Positions 11,008 through 21,062 are shown, numbered from the stretch's first letter. The stretch is DNA of 64,000 bases from Pseudomonas siliginis (GCF_019145195.1 NZ_JAHSTW010000007.1:62001-126000); one strand, 5' to 3'. Numbers and translations: made by a program. The notes: a model not told the origin generated them from the letters alone.

Positions 11008-11576
11008 AGCGCACGGTGAATTTATTGATGCTGGTGCCGCTACTGGGCGCCACACCAACATTCAGCGCTGCACTGGGGATAACCTTGATGCTCAGCGCGG
11101 TACTCGGTGTATTTGCCGTCTGCATGTCGCCGCTGCGCGAGCGCCTGACGGGCACCCGTGCCTTGCTCGCGAGCCTGATACTTGCTGCGACGTTGACCAG
11201 TTGCGCAGATATTGTGGCGCAACGCTGGTTTTTGCCATGGCAGCAGACGTCTGAGCTCTACATAGGGCTGATCGCCTTGCACTGCGTCGTGCTTGAATAC
11301 CACGGTGCCTTCCGCGACCCCGTCGCTGTCAGCTTCAAACGCTGCGCCATGTTCGGCGCGCTCATGCTGGTAGTCGGCGGGCTGCGCGAGATTATCGGTT
11401 ATGGCAGCCTTGGCCGAGGCCTTTCGGAGCATTGGCCAGGTCTGGTTTTGTTCCCCGAAGGGCTGCGTCTGATTACGCTGGTTCCCGGCGCTTTCGTTTT
11501 ACTGGGCCTGCTTCTCGCCGCCCGTCAGGCGTGGACACGCCGCAACTCTGTCATCAAGGAAACGCATCGCCCATGA
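11004..11576 (+). CDS. rnfE: Electron transport complex subunit RnfE
   Basis: Integral membrane partner of RnfA. It is 190 residues, starts MKRTVNLLMLVPLLGATPTF and has about five to six hydrophobic helices. It overlaps rnfG by 4 bp (ATGA) and nth by 4 bp, so translation is coupled throughout. It is shorter and more divergent than the usual RnfE of about 230 residues. Confidence 0.82.
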   Translation: MKRTVNLLMLVPLLGATPTFSAALGITLMLSAVLGVFAVCMSPLRERLTGTRALLASLILAATLTSCADIVAQRWFLPWQQTSELYIGLIALHCVVLEYHGAFRDPVAVSFKRCAMFGALMLVVGGLREIIGYGSLGRGLSEHWPGLVLFPEGLRLITLVPGAFVLLGLLLAARQAWTRRNSVIKETHRP

Positions 11577-12211
11577 ATGCTGCAAAACGTCTTGAGATAT
11601 TTCGCCGACTGCACGAAGACAATCCCGAGCCGAAAACCGAACTGGCCTACTCTTCGCCGTTCGAGCTGCTGATTGCGGTGATTCTTTCGGCGCAGTCCAC
11701 CGATGTCGGCGTCAACAAGGCGACTGCCAAACTCTTTCCCGTCGCCAATACACCCGCCGCTATTCATGCGCTGGGTGTCGAGGGGCTGTCCGAGTACATC
11801 AAGACCATCGGCCTCTACAACAGCAAGGCGAAAAACGTCATCGAAACCTGCCGTCTGCTGGTTGAGCGTCATGGCGGTGAAGTCCCGCAAACCCGGGAAG
11901 AACTGGAAGCCCTGCCGGGCGTCGGACGCAAGACCGCCAACGTGGTGCTCAACACCGCTTTCCGTCAATTGACCATGGCGGTCGACACGCACATTTTCCG
12001 CGTCAGCAATCGCACCGGCATCGCGCCGGGGAAAAATGTGGTGGAAGTTGAAATGAAGTTGATGAAGTTTGTACCGAAAGAATTCCTGCTCGACTCTCAT
12101 CACTGGCTGATTTTGCACGGTCGTTATGTGTGCCTGGCGCGTAAACCGCGCTGCGGCAGCTGCCGCATCGAAGACTTGTGCGAATACAAACACAAAACTT
12201 CCGACGATTGA
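11573..12211 (+). CDS. nth: Endonuclease III
   Basis: DNA glycosylase/AP lyase that removes oxidised pyrimidines. At 212 residues it has the helix-hairpin-helix LPGVGRKTANVVL with the catalytic Lys, the catalytic Asp in AVDTHIFRVSNR, and a C-terminal 4Fe-4S loop with Cys spaced C-X6-C-X2-C-X5-C (CLARKPRCGSCRIEDLC). It is the last gene of the rnf transcript, the same order as in other gamma-proteobacteria. ATGA overlap with rnfE. Confidence 0.97.
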   Translation: MNAAKRLEIFRRLHEDNPEPKTELAYSSPFELLIAVILSAQSTDVGVNKATAKLFPVANTPAAIHALGVEGLSEYIKTIGLYNSKAKNVIETCRLLVERHGGEVPQTREELEALPGVGRKTANVVLNTAFRQLTMAVDTHIFRVSNRTGIAPGKNVVEVEMKLMKFVPKEFLLDSHHWLILHGRYVCLARKPRCGSCRIEDLCEYKHKTSDD

Positions 12212-12318
12212 GCGGTCATCGGCTTTTCGCATCCATCGATTGAAAAAATCTTTTTTACCCGCCGCAGTAATGTCGATATAAGGAGCGCCAAAGGCAGTCT
12301 TAGCCGGGAGTTGACTTC

Positions 12319-12498
12319 ATGAGTACCGACACAGAGCAACTGGATGTAGAAGAAGATCTTATTGCCACCGACGCCGATGAGGTCGAACCGGTGGTTGAAG
12401 TGGCCAAGACCAACCTTAGCAAGCGTCGCACAATCGACAACCTGCTTGAGGAGCGCCGACTGCAAAGGCAATTGGCCGACTACGATTATGATCTGTGA
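12319..12498 (+). CDS. Small acidic protein, PA3496 family
   Basis: A 59-residue protein. The N-terminal half is very acidic (STDTEQLDVEEDLIATDADE) and the C-terminal half is basic and helical (SKRRTIDNLLEERRLQRQLA), ending in DYDYDL. It corresponds to the conserved Pseudomonas family found just after nth (PA3496-like, sometimes labelled a putative envelope integrity protein). It has no signal peptide or membrane helix. Function is not established. A terminator follows at once. Confidence 0.8.
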   Translation: MSTDTEQLDVEEDLIATDADEVEPVVEVAKTNLSKRRTIDNLLEERRLQRQLADYDYDL

Positions 12499-12507
12499 TA
12501 TCTGAAG

Positions 12508-12529
12508 GCCTCCCGAGACGGAGGCTTTT
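12508..12529 (+). terminator. Terminator after the PA3496-type gene
   Basis: Stem GCCTCC(C) / (C)GGAGGC with a small loop, followed by TTTTCATTTT. It closes the rnf-nth unit. Confidence 0.75.
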
Positions 12530-12586
12530 CATTTTCTGCGACAACCGAGCTTGATCGGCCCATGACGTTCTCAGCTGTCGAATAGT

Positions 12587-13213
12587 TCAAACCAGGCCGT
12601 TACGCTGCGCCAGCTCGATCAGATCAACCAGAGAACGCGCATTGAGTTTCAGCAACAGACGAGTCTTGTATGTGCTCACAGTCTTGTTGCTCAAGAACAT
12701 GCCGTCGGCGATTTCCTTGTTGGTCTTGCCGCGCGCCAACTGCTGCAACACCATCATTTCCCGGCCGGACAGACGATCCACCATGTCCGCTTCGCTCGCA
12801 TTGCCCAGACTGGTACGCACGGTGTGCAGGGCCTGATTGGGGAAATAGCTGTAGCCGGACAGAACTGCCTTGATCGCACTGAGCAATTCGGTCAGATCCT
12901 GCTGTTTGCACACGTAACCCGCTGCGCCCGATTGCATGCAACGCATTGAAAAATGCCCGGGAGCCTGGGAAGTCAGCACCAGCACTTTCACCGGCATGGC
13001 AGTGGAGGTCAGGCGCGCAATAACTTCCAGTCCGTCGAGTTTGGGTATTCCAATATCCAGAATGACAAGATCCGGTATTTGTTCACGAGCAATTTGTAGT
13101 GCATCAACGCCATTATCCGTTTCTGCAATGACTTCGTAGCCATGCCGTTCCATCAGCATACGTACCGCAAGTCGAATGACGGGGTGGTCATCCACGATCA
13201 GCACTTTATTCAT
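12587..13213 (-). CDS. LuxR/NarL-family response regulator
   Basis: DNA-binding response regulator of 208 residues. The receiver domain has the acidic pocket D8/D9 and phospho-acceptor D53 (LVILDIGIP). The C-terminal GerE-type helix-turn-helix includes LSGREMMVLQQLARGKTNKEIA. The pattern resembles BvgA/EvgA-type regulators. The ATG at 13213 is chosen over a TTG two codons upstream. No sensor kinase is adjacent, so its partner is elsewhere. It sits alone beside an AT-rich stretch. Confidence 0.9.
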   Translation of the reverse strand: MNKVLIVDDHPVIRLAVRMLMERHGYEVIAETDNGVDALQIAREQIPDLVILDIGIPKLDGLEVIARLTSTAMPVKVLVLTSQAPGHFSMRCMQSGAAGYVCKQQDLTELLSAIKAVLSGYSYFPNQALHTVRTSLGNASEADMVDRLSGREMMVLQQLARGKTNKEIADGMFLSNKTVSTYKTRLLLKLNARSLVDLIELAQRNGLV

Positions 13214-13679
13214 GGGCAAGTCCAGTTTTCGCTGTTCGAATTTTTAGAACACGCACGATATCCCAGTCACTTGCTTCACGGCATGGCAACTTTTACACGC
13301 ATTTGCATCCAGAGACATTCCCTACAGGCATTGAGGATAATTCCCACAAATTCGCTGCCCTTGCCCCATTGCAACCGCCTTCCGATCTTTCATACGACGG
13401 TGGAGTTTGATCTTCATGCAGCCGAGTCCTACGCCGTGGTGGGTCGTTGGAAAACTTCAACAGGTGCAATTACGAAACTTCATACACGATGATTTACCTG
13501 TCAAATTGGCCTTGGGCAAGCACTGGGACATATGACGTAACGAACCGACACAACCACCTGTTCGACACAACATCGTTGATTCTATAAAACTTTAGTTAAC
13601 AGCCGTGCACTTACACAAGCGCCTTTGCTATCGCTGAAATAACCAACTCAAATTCGACAAACTACGTAGAAGCAAAACT
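13214..13679. other. AT-rich gene-free stretch
   Basis: About 466 bp with clearly lower GC than the flanks. It presumably contains the promoters of the divergent response regulator and the two-TM gene. I see no gene, terminator or recognisable operator; a short CTACGTAG palindrome lies at about 13662. Confidence 0.5.
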
Positions 13680-14381
13680 ATGCTAAAGATAAAAAACAAA
13701 ATCACCAACCCCATGACAGTCATCGCCATATTTGCAATTCTTTCGGAAACTTCGGCGGCGGTATCGTTACCGTTTCTTGACAATAAAGACCGAGAAATTT
13801 ATGTCTGGTTTTTGATCAGCTTTCCCTTTTACTTGTTATTCCTGTTCTTTATCACTCTCAACTTCAATCATCGCTCGCTTTATTCGCCTTCAGACTTCGG
13901 CAAAGACAAAAGCTTTTTGAAAACTACTCAAAATAACCAGAGGGACGAATCCTTTCGCGAAGCAGGCGAGCGTTGCGCTTTTGAGCTGACCAGTTGCATC
14001 GTGTCGGGTAAAACCGGACCAGGCCGATTCCCGATTCCCTGCAGAGTTCACAACGCGCCGGACCCACCGCTCGGTCCACGCGACCGAACCCATCCGGTTG
14101 TGCAGAATATCAAGCTGTCACCCTGGGTAAGTGAACTGAACATCATTGACGCAAGAGGCATTGATGCAGCGAAGGAATTCGATGCCATCTTCGAAACGCT
14201 AAAAGGCGTCGATAAAAAGCACGCGCGGGTTCTCGTATTTCTTTGTAATCATGCGTCGGACGCGATTGCCCACTCCGCATTGCAACAGATCAGGCAGGCC
14301 AAGAAAGGCTCAGGAGCCACACTGTGCATCGTATATAACCTGTGTTCGCAGACGGTGACATTACTGGGACGAACCAGCTGA
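13680..14381 (+). CDS. Two-TM protein of unknown function
   Basis: A 233-residue protein. It opens KITNPMTVIAIFAILSETSA (TM1, about residues 10-30), then an acidic loop, TM2 (about 41-61) and the segment TLNFNHRSLYSPSDFGKD. This 'NPxTxIAIFA...LxF...LYxPSD' pattern recalls the two-helix module seen in front of varied soluble domains, for example in pYEATS-type predicted sensor proteins. The rest is a linker rich in Pro/Arg and a C-terminal alpha/beta-looking part (SELNIIDARGIDAAKEFDAI; ARVLVFLCNHASD) that I cannot assign. Low GC for this genome suggests acquisition. The middle (about 100-145) looks low-quality, so an old frameshift is possible. Confidence 0.6.
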   Translation: MLKIKNKITNPMTVIAIFAILSETSAAVSLPFLDNKDREIYVWFLISFPFYLLFLFFITLNFNHRSLYSPSDFGKDKSFLKTTQNNQRDESFREAGERCAFELTSCIVSGKTGPGRFPIPCRVHNAPDPPLGPRDRTHPVVQNIKLSPWVSELNIIDARGIDAAKEFDAIFETLKGVDKKHARVLVFLCNHASDAIAHSALQQIRQAKKGSGATLCIVYNLCSQTVTLLGRTS

Positions 14382-14440
14382 ACCGGGTCAAGCCTGCGCG
14401 AAGACACACGAGGGAGCCTGATGAACCAGAAAAAAATGTT

Positions 14441-14476
14441 AAAAAAAAGGCGGCCCTGCACAGGCCGCCTTTTTTA
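14441..14476. terminator. Bidirectional terminator before argG end
   Basis: GGCGGCC / GGCCGCC stem flanked by eight A on the left and six T on the right. It can serve the plus-strand two-TM gene and, on the minus strand, argG. Confidence 0.85.
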
Positions 14477-14497
14477 CTGCGCGTCAGTCTGAGCTAC

Positions 14498-15715
<1,218 letters not shown>

Positions 15716-15774
15716 GCCATCACTCCACGGGGTTCTACGGAAAGCCGGGGAGTCTACCGCTCAAACGCGATAAT

Positions 15775-15811
15775 TTACAGAGGCGCGACAGCTTAAGACG
15801 ACAAAGCGACA
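15775..15811 (-). promoter_or_regulatory. Probable ArgR operator of argG
   Basis: On the minus strand TGTCGCGCCTCTGTAA (15790-15775) matches the Pseudomonas ArgR half-site TGTCGC-N8-AA exactly. A second TGTCGC lies at 15811-15806, 21 bp away in the same direction, the direct-repeat layout expected for ArgR. Confidence 0.6.
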
Positions 15812-15844
15812 GAATCTGTCGAGAGCGCGACGATGACCGGCGAG

Positions 15845-16771
15845 TCAGGAAGTCGTTGCGGCGGTGGCTGGCGTACCCGCTTGCGGTGCCGGCGCAGGGG
15901 CTGTGGTCGGCGCCACACGCGACAGTTTCACGTTCACCCGACGATTCTTCGCACGATTGGCCTTGCTGGTATTCGGCACGATCGGATACTGCTCGCCGTG
16001 GAAACGCACGGTGATCTGCGATTCCTGAATGCCGTTGGCCTTGAAGAAATCCACCACCGCCAGCGCGCGGCGGCGCGACAATTCGCGGTTGGTCAGACGA
16101 TTGCCGCTGTTGTCGGAATGACCGTCGAGGTCGATGTGGTTCACCGTCGTGTCGGCCTTCATGTATTCGAGCATCACTTGCAGCTTGGCCTTGGCAGCCG
16201 GGTCCAGCTCAACGCCTTCGCCGGGGAAGCCGATCTGCGACTGCTTGATCTGGTCGAAATTCTGCGGCAGCAATTTCGCCACACAGCCTTGATAGTCGTT
16301 GAACGCCTTGCTGAACTTCACCGGCAGCAAACGCACTTCCGACACCCGGCCATCGCCAGACGCACGGCGAACTACCGGGCTGCGGCCGTCCAGCAGACCG
16401 CTGATCAGCCCACCGGCCTGGGATTGCGAGCTGTTGAACAACACATTGCCACTGCCCAGCCGTACCGAGCCCAGATTGATGTCGCCACGCCCCGGCTGCC
16501 ACGGTGCAGCGGCAGCGAGCAACGTCGCCGAACCACCGCCAAGCATGGCGTTGTAGGCATTCAGGCGAAAGATCGCCTGCTCACCGGCCTTGCGCACGAA
16601 CTCGCCCGAGCCGAAATCAGTGATCGGTTGCGTCAGGCGGCATTCGAACTGGTCGCCGGCGACCGTCCACTCAATGTTCTCCAGACGGGTCTGGTAAGTC
16701 AGCGCCATCGCGGGAAGGCTGGCAAACACACTGAGCAGGGCTAAATAACGCTGGCGCACGGGAGGCTCCAT
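15845..16771 (-). CDS. motY: MotY-type flagellar T-ring protein (OmpA family)
   Basis: Periplasmic protein that helps assemble stators around sodium/proton-driven flagellar motors. It is 308 residues: signal peptide (PPVRQRYLALLSVFASLPAM), an N-terminal MotY domain starting LTYQTRLENIEWTV, and a C-terminal OmpA peptidoglycan-binding domain with LDGHSDNSGNRLTNRELS. A Pro/Ala/Thr-rich end follows. Its place between argG and pyrC matches the known motY locus of Pseudomonas. The ATG at 16771 gives the signal peptide; the longer reading adds 11 unlikely residues. Confidence 0.9.
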   Translation of the reverse strand: MEPPVRQRYLALLSVFASLPAMALTYQTRLENIEWTVAGDQFECRLTQPITDFGSGEFVRKAGEQAIFRLNAYNAMLGGGSATLLAAAAPWQPGRGDINLGSVRLGSGNVLFNSSQSQAGGLISGLLDGRSPVVRRASGDGRVSEVRLLPVKFSKAFNDYQGCVAKLLPQNFDQIKQSQIGFPGEGVELDPAAKAKLQVMLEYMKADTTVNHIDLDGHSDNSGNRLTNRELSRRRALAVVDFFKANGIQESQITVRFHGEQYPIVPNTSKANRAKNRRVNVKLSRVAPTTAPAPAPQAGTPATAATTS

Positions 16772-16919
16772 TGGCTTGTGAAACACAAACACCGATTCAC
16801 ACAATGTTTACGGCATACCTTCGGGATATCGGACGCTTGTGGCAAAACTTGATAGCGGGTGCCTGCAAGAGTCTTTTCCGGTAGCATTCGCCTCAGTTTG
16901 ACCCGCCTGGAATCCCCTC

Positions 16920-17966
16920 ATGACCGACCGCCTGACCCTGCTGCGTCCCGACGACTGGCACATTCATCTTCGCGATGGTGCCGTGTTGACCAATACCGTT
17001 GCCGATGTGGCCCGCACCTTCGGGCGCGCGATCATCATGCCGAACCTGGTACCGCCGGTGCGCAACGCCGCTGAAGCCGACGGCTATCGTCAGCGCATTC
17101 TCGCTGCCCGCCCGGCCGGCAGTCAGTTCGAGCCGTTGATGGTGCTGTACCTCACCGACCGCACCCAACCGGAAGAAATTCGTCAGGCCAAGGCCAGCGG
17201 TTTCGTCTACGCCGCCAAGCTCTATCCGGCCGGCGCGACCACCAATTCCGATTCCGGCGTGACCAGCATCGACAAGATCTTCCCGGCGCTGGAAGCCATG
17301 GCCGAAGTCGGCATGCCGCTGTTGATCCACGGTGAGGTCACCCGTGGCGACGTCGATGTGTTCGACCGCGAAAAGATTTTCATCGACGAGCACATGCGCC
17401 GCGTGGTCGAGCGTTTCCCGACGCTTAAAGTGGTGTTCGAACACATCACCACCGGCGACGCCGTGCAGTTCGTCAACGAGGCTTCGGCCAACGTTGGCGC
17501 GACCATCACCGCGCATCACCTGCTGTACAACCGCAACCACATGCTGGTCGGTGGGATTCGGCCGCACTTCTACTGCTTGCCGATTCTCAAGCGCAACACC
17601 CATCAGGAAGCCTTGCTCGACGCCGCCACCAGTGGCAGCGCCAAGTTCTTCCTCGGCACCGACTCGGCGCCCCACGCCCAGCATGCCAAGGAAGCGGCCT
17701 GCGGTTGCGCCGGTTGCTACACCGCTTACGCCGCCATCGAGATGTATGCCGAAGCGTTCGAACAGCGTAACGCGCTGGACAAGCTCGAAGCCTTCGCCAG
17801 CCTCAACGGCCCGCGTTTCTACGGCCTGCCGGCAAACACCGATCGCATCACCCTGGTTCGCGAAGAATGGACCGCCCCAACCAGCCTGCCATTTGGCGAG
17901 CTGACCGTTATCCCGCTGCGCGCCGGTGAAAAACTGCGCTGGCGCCTGCTGGAGGAACACGCGTGA
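16920..17966 (+). CDS. pyrC: Dihydroorotase
   Basis: Zinc amidohydrolase that closes carbamoyl aspartate to dihydroorotate in pyrimidine synthesis. At 348 residues it is the short E. coli-like type. The metal motif HIHLRDG is at residues 13-19, the carboxylated Lys region is [20 protein letters not shown] and the later His ligands are in LIHGEV and FEHITT. The next gene overlaps its stop by 4 bp (GTGA). Confidence 0.97.
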   Translation: MTDRLTLLRPDDWHIHLRDGAVLTNTVADVARTFGRAIIMPNLVPPVRNAAEADGYRQRILAARPAGSQFEPLMVLYLTDRTQPEEIRQAKASGFVYAAKLYPAGATTNSDSGVTSIDKIFPALEAMAEVGMPLLIHGEVTRGDVDVFDREKIFIDEHMRRVVERFPTLKVVFEHITTGDAVQFVNEASANVGATITAHHLLYNRNHMLVGGIRPHFYCLPILKRNTHQEALLDAATSGSAKFFLGTDSAPHAQHAKEAACGCAGCYTAYAAIEMYAEAFEQRNALDKLEAFASLNGPRFYGLPANTDRITLVREEWTAPTSLPFGELTVIPLRAGEKLRWRLLEEHA

Positions 17967-18640
17967 GTGAAGAGCATTTCGACGATGAGCTGGACGGTCA
18001 AAGTGGTGGCGGCGGTTCCCGTCACCCGATGGCAGCGCGTTTTCGCGGCTACCTGCCGGTTGTCGTCGACGTAGAAACCGGTGGCTTCAACGCAGCCACC
18101 GATGCCTTGCTGGAGATTGCCGCGACCACCATCGCCATGGATGAAAAGGGTTTCGTCTACCCGGATCACACCTACTTCTTCCGCGTCGAGCCGTTTGAAG
18201 GTGCGAACGTTGAAGCGGCAGCGCTGGAGTTCACCGGGATCAAGCTTGATCATCCGCTGCGCATGGCCGTCAGCGAAGAAACCGCACTGACCGACATTTT
18301 CCGTGGCATCCGCAAGGCCCTGAAAGCCAACGGCTGCAAACGGGCGATTCTGGTCGGGCACAACAGCAGCTTCGATCTGGGCTTTCTCAACGCTGCAGTC
18401 GCGCGGCTGGACATGAAGCGCAACCCGTTCCACCCGTTCTCCAGTTTCGACACCGCGACCTTGGCGGGTCTGGCGTACGGTCAGACCGTGCTGGCGAAAG
18501 CCTGTCAGGCCGCCGGCATCGATTTCGACGGTCGTGAGGCGCACTCGGCGCGCTACGACACCGAAAAGACCGCTGAGCTGTTCTGCGGCATCGTCAATCG
18601 CTGGAAGCAGATGGGCGGCTGGGAAGACTTCGACGACTGA
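17963..18640 (+). CDS. rnt: Ribonuclease T
   Basis: DEDDh 3'-5' exonuclease that trims tRNA and other stable RNA 3' ends. It is 225 residues. Exo motifs: [23 protein letters not shown], and [14 protein letters not shown] with the catalytic His. It starts at GTG 17963 inside the pyrC stop, so translation is coupled. A strong terminator follows. Confidence 0.97.
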   Translation: MSEEHFDDELDGQSGGGGSRHPMAARFRGYLPVVVDVETGGFNAATDALLEIAATTIAMDEKGFVYPDHTYFFRVEPFEGANVEAAALEFTGIKLDHPLRMAVSEETALTDIFRGIRKALKANGCKRAILVGHNSSFDLGFLNAAVARLDMKRNPFHPFSSFDTATLAGLAYGQTVLAKACQAAGIDFDGREAHSARYDTEKTAELFCGIVNRWKQMGGWEDFDD

Positions 18641-18665
18641 TCCTCGACGAACAAATCCCGCGCAT

Positions 18666-18698
18666 AAAAAAACCGGCCACATGGGCCGGTTTTTTTGT
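18666..18698. terminator. Bidirectional terminator rnt / peroxiredoxin
   Basis: ACCGGCC / GGCCGGT stem with seven A before and seven T after; it serves the convergent rnt and peroxiredoxin genes. Confidence 0.9.
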
Positions 18699-18714
18699 AC
18701 CTCGACGTTGCGCC

Positions 18715-19317
18715 TTACAGGGCAGCAGCGTTCTCAGTCAGGTAAGCCGCAACGCCTTCTGGCGAAGCGTTCATGCCTTTGTCGCCTTTCTTCCAGTTGG
18801 CCGGGCAGACTTCGCCGTGCTCTTCGTGGAATTGCAGCGCGTCGACCAGACGGATCAGCTCTTCCATGTTACGGCCCAGCGGCAGGTCGTTGATGATCTG
18901 CGAGCGAACCACGCCTTTGTCGTCGATCAGGAACGCGCCGCGGAAAGCCACGCCGCCTTCAGATTCAACGTCGTAAGCCTTGGCGATGTCGTGCTTCATG
19001 TCGGCAGCCATGGTGTATTTCACCTGACCGATGCCGCCATTGTTCACTGGAGTGTTGCGCCAGGCGTTGTGGGTGAAGTGCGAGTCGATCGACACAGCGA
19101 TCACTTCAACGTTGCGCGCCTTGAAGTCAGCCATGCGGTTGTCCAGAGCGATCAGCTCGGACGGGCAGACGAAGGTGAAGTCCAGCGGGTAGAAGAACAC
19201 CAGGCCGTATTTGCCTTTGATGGCCGAGGACAGGGTGAAGCTGTCAACGATCTCGCCATTGCCGAGTACGGCCGGGACGGTGAAGTCTGGGGCTTGTTTG
19301 CCTACGAGTACGCTCAT
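18715..19317 (-). CDS. 2-Cys peroxiredoxin (AhpC/TSA type)
   Basis: Cytoplasmic thiol peroxidase of 200 residues that reduces H2O2 and organic peroxides. The peroxidatic Cys is C51 in DFTFVCPSEL; the resolving Cys is in GEVCPANW near residue 170, so it is a typical 2-Cys enzyme. No dedicated reductase is adjacent. The ATG at 19317 has AGGAG about 6 nt upstream. Confidence 0.95.
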   Translation of the reverse strand: MSVLVGKQAPDFTVPAVLGNGEIVDSFTLSSAIKGKYGLVFFYPLDFTFVCPSELIALDNRMADFKARNVEVIAVSIDSHFTHNAWRNTPVNNGGIGQVKYTMAADMKHDIAKAYDVESEGGVAFRGAFLIDDKGVVRSQIINDLPLGRNMEELIRLVDALQFHEEHGEVCPANWKKGDKGMNASPEGVAAYLTENAAAL

Positions 19318-19629
19318 TGATATCTCCTGGTGTAGAAACTTGAAGTTCAGGGTCCGGGCCAGCCTGTCACCCTCAGGCGACAGCCCTGTGACACGAACCC
19401 TCTTCGCAAGGGACGACCATCATACACTGCGTGTTTGGCCTGTCCGTAACGGATTTTCCCTGTTCGGTTATCCACTGCGTATTCATGGGGTCAGACGCGC
19501 ATTTGGAAAATACCGTTCGTCAGTCGCTGGGAAATTGGCTGCGAAGCGTTCCGAAAGCACTTTGACAATCATTCTCGTTAACATTAAGATCCATCGCAAT
19601 TGAGTCACAACCAGCGACGGTTCTTACTT
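19318..19629. other. Divergent control region peroxiredoxin / bfd
   Basis: About 310 bp without a gene. It contains a Fur-box-like sequence at 19564-19582 close to bfd. Nothing else is recognised. Confidence 0.5.
19564..19582 (+). promoter_or_regulatory. Fur-box-like site before bfd
   Basis: GACAATCATTCTCGTTAAC agrees with the 19-bp Fur consensus GATAATGATAATCATTATC at 13 of 19 positions. It is 48 bp upstream of bfd, a gene known to be iron-repressed in other bacteria. Confidence 0.6.
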
Positions 19630-19848
19630 ATGTATGTTTGCCTCTGCACTGGCGTCACCGACGGACAGATCCGCGAAGCGATCTATGAAGGTTGCTGCAG
19701 CTACAAAGAAGTTCGCCAGGCCACCGGCGTCGCCAGCCAGTGCGGCAAATGTGCCTGCCTTGCCAAGGAAGTGGTGCGCGAAACCCTGACCAAGCTGCAA
19801 ACCGCCCATGCCGCGATCCCTTACCCGGTAGAATTTACTGCTGCGTAA
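19630..19848 (+). CDS. bfd: Bacterioferritin-associated ferredoxin
   Basis: [2Fe-2S] protein that docks on bacterioferritin and delivers electrons so that stored iron can be released. It is 72 residues. Cluster ligands C4, C6, C38 and C41 have the Bfd-specific C-X-C ... C-X2-C spacing. The ATG at 19630 is chosen because the family begins MYVCLC. Terminator directly after; bfr follows as a separate unit. Confidence 0.96.
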   Translation: MYVCLCTGVTDGQIREAIYEGCCSYKEVRQATGVASQCGKCACLAKEVVRETLTKLQTAHAAIPYPVEFTAA

Positions 19849-19864
19849 ATGCCCCATTTCAAAG

Positions 19865-19890
19865 AACCGGACTAGATGTCCGGTTTTTTT
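19865..19890 (+). terminator. Terminator of bfd
   Basis: AACCGGA / TCCGGTT stem followed by a run of seven T. Confidence 0.85.
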
Positions 19891-20048
19891 ATGCCTGAAA
19901 ATCAATTGCTTAGCCTCCAGACGCGGAACACAAACATTCTTATTCCGATTAATTTTCATTTATTATTCAATAACTTAGGTTTGACACTTATAAACACCAA
20001 GCTCAAACTCCGCCTTATATACGGTTAATACAGGGCAGGACTCCGATC

Positions 20049-20522
20049 ATGAAAGGCGACATTACAGTCATCCAGCATCTCAACAAGATCCTTGCCAATG
20101 AGCTGGTCGCGATCAATCAGTACTTCCTGCATGCACGCATGTATGAAGATTGGGGTCTGAACAAGCTCGGCAAGCACGAATACCACGAATCCATCGACGA
20201 GATGAAACACGCGGACAAGCTGATCAAGCGCATCCTGTTCCTTGAAGGCCTGCCGAATGTGCAGGACCTGGGCAAGCTGCACATCGGCGAACACACCCGC
20301 GAAATGCTCGAATGCGACCTGCGCATCGAAAAGACCGGCCACGCTGACCTGAAAGCCGCCATCGCCCATTGCGAAACCGTTGGCGACTTCGGCAGCCGTG
20401 AACTGCTCGAAGACATTCTCGAGTCGGAAGAAGAACACATCGACTGGCTGGAAACCCAGCTCGGCCTGATCGACAAGATCGGCCTGGAAAACTATCTGCA
20501 GTCGCAGATGGGCGAAGAGTGA
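20049..20522 (+). CDS. bfr: Bacterioferritin (BfrB type)
   Basis: 24-subunit heme-containing iron store. At 157 residues it has heme ligand M52 ([12 protein letters not shown]) and ferroxidase ligands E18, E51, H54, with E94, E127 and H130 in the later helices ([11 protein letters not shown]). The context bfd-bfr-grxD matches the P. aeruginosa bfrB locus, where BfrB is the main iron-storing partner of Bfd. Confidence 0.96.
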   Translation: MKGDITVIQHLNKILANELVAINQYFLHARMYEDWGLNKLGKHEYHESIDEMKHADKLIKRILFLEGLPNVQDLGKLHIGEHTREMLECDLRIEKTGHADLKAAIAHCETVGDFGSRELLEDILESEEEHIDWLETQLGLIDKIGLENYLQSQMGEE

Positions 20523-20542
20523 TCTGACCCTCGCAAGATACT

Positions 20543-20582
20543 AAAAAGCCCCGCCCTCTTTCGAGGTGCGGGGCTTTTTTAT
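20543..20582. terminator. Bidirectional terminator bfr / grxD
   Basis: AAAAAGCCCCGC ... GCGGGGCTTTTTT around a short loop, between convergent bfr and grxD. Confidence 0.9.
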
Positions 20583-20623
20583 CGCCGGGATTTCAGAGGT
20601 TGCGAAATCCCTGCAGGAGCGAA

Positions 20624-20965
20624 TCAGGCTTCGGACTTGTTCGCCGCTGCCGCTTCGACAGCTGCCTTGATGGTGCTTTGCAGCGAACCGTCTGCAGCCA
20701 TCTCGGTCATGATGTCGCTGCCGCCGACCAGTTCACCGCCGACCCACAGTTGCGGGAAAGTCGGCCAGTTGGCGTATTTTGGCAGGTTGGCGCGGATTTC
20801 CGGGTTCTGCAGGATGTCCACGTACGCGAACTTTTCACCACAGGCCATCACGGCTTGCGCAGCTTTTGCGGAGAAGCCGCACTGCGGGGCATTCGGCGAG
20901 CCTTTCATGTAAAGCAGAATGGTGTTGTTGGCAATCTGCTCTTTAATCGTTTCGATGATATCCAT
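20624..20965 (-). CDS. grxD: Monothiol glutaredoxin Grx4 type
   Basis: CGFS-type glutaredoxin that carries [2Fe-2S] clusters with glutathione. It is 113 residues; the CGFS active site is at C29-S32 (NAPQCGFSAK) and the GSH-binding parts are WPTFPQLWVGGELVGGSD. It ends in an Ala-rich tail. Located by the iron-storage genes. Confidence 0.96.
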   Translation of the reverse strand: MDIIETIKEQIANNTILLYMKGSPNAPQCGFSAKAAQAVMACGEKFAYVDILQNPEIRANLPKYANWPTFPQLWVGGELVGGSDIMTEMAADGSLQSTIKAAVEAAAANKSEA

Positions 20966-21062
20966 GGAGCACCTCGGCTGAACTTTCCGACTCAGAGGTC
21001 GGCACGGTGGCGCATTGTAACGGAATCCCGAGCGCCATGCTCGGTCTCCCCGACAGACCCGC

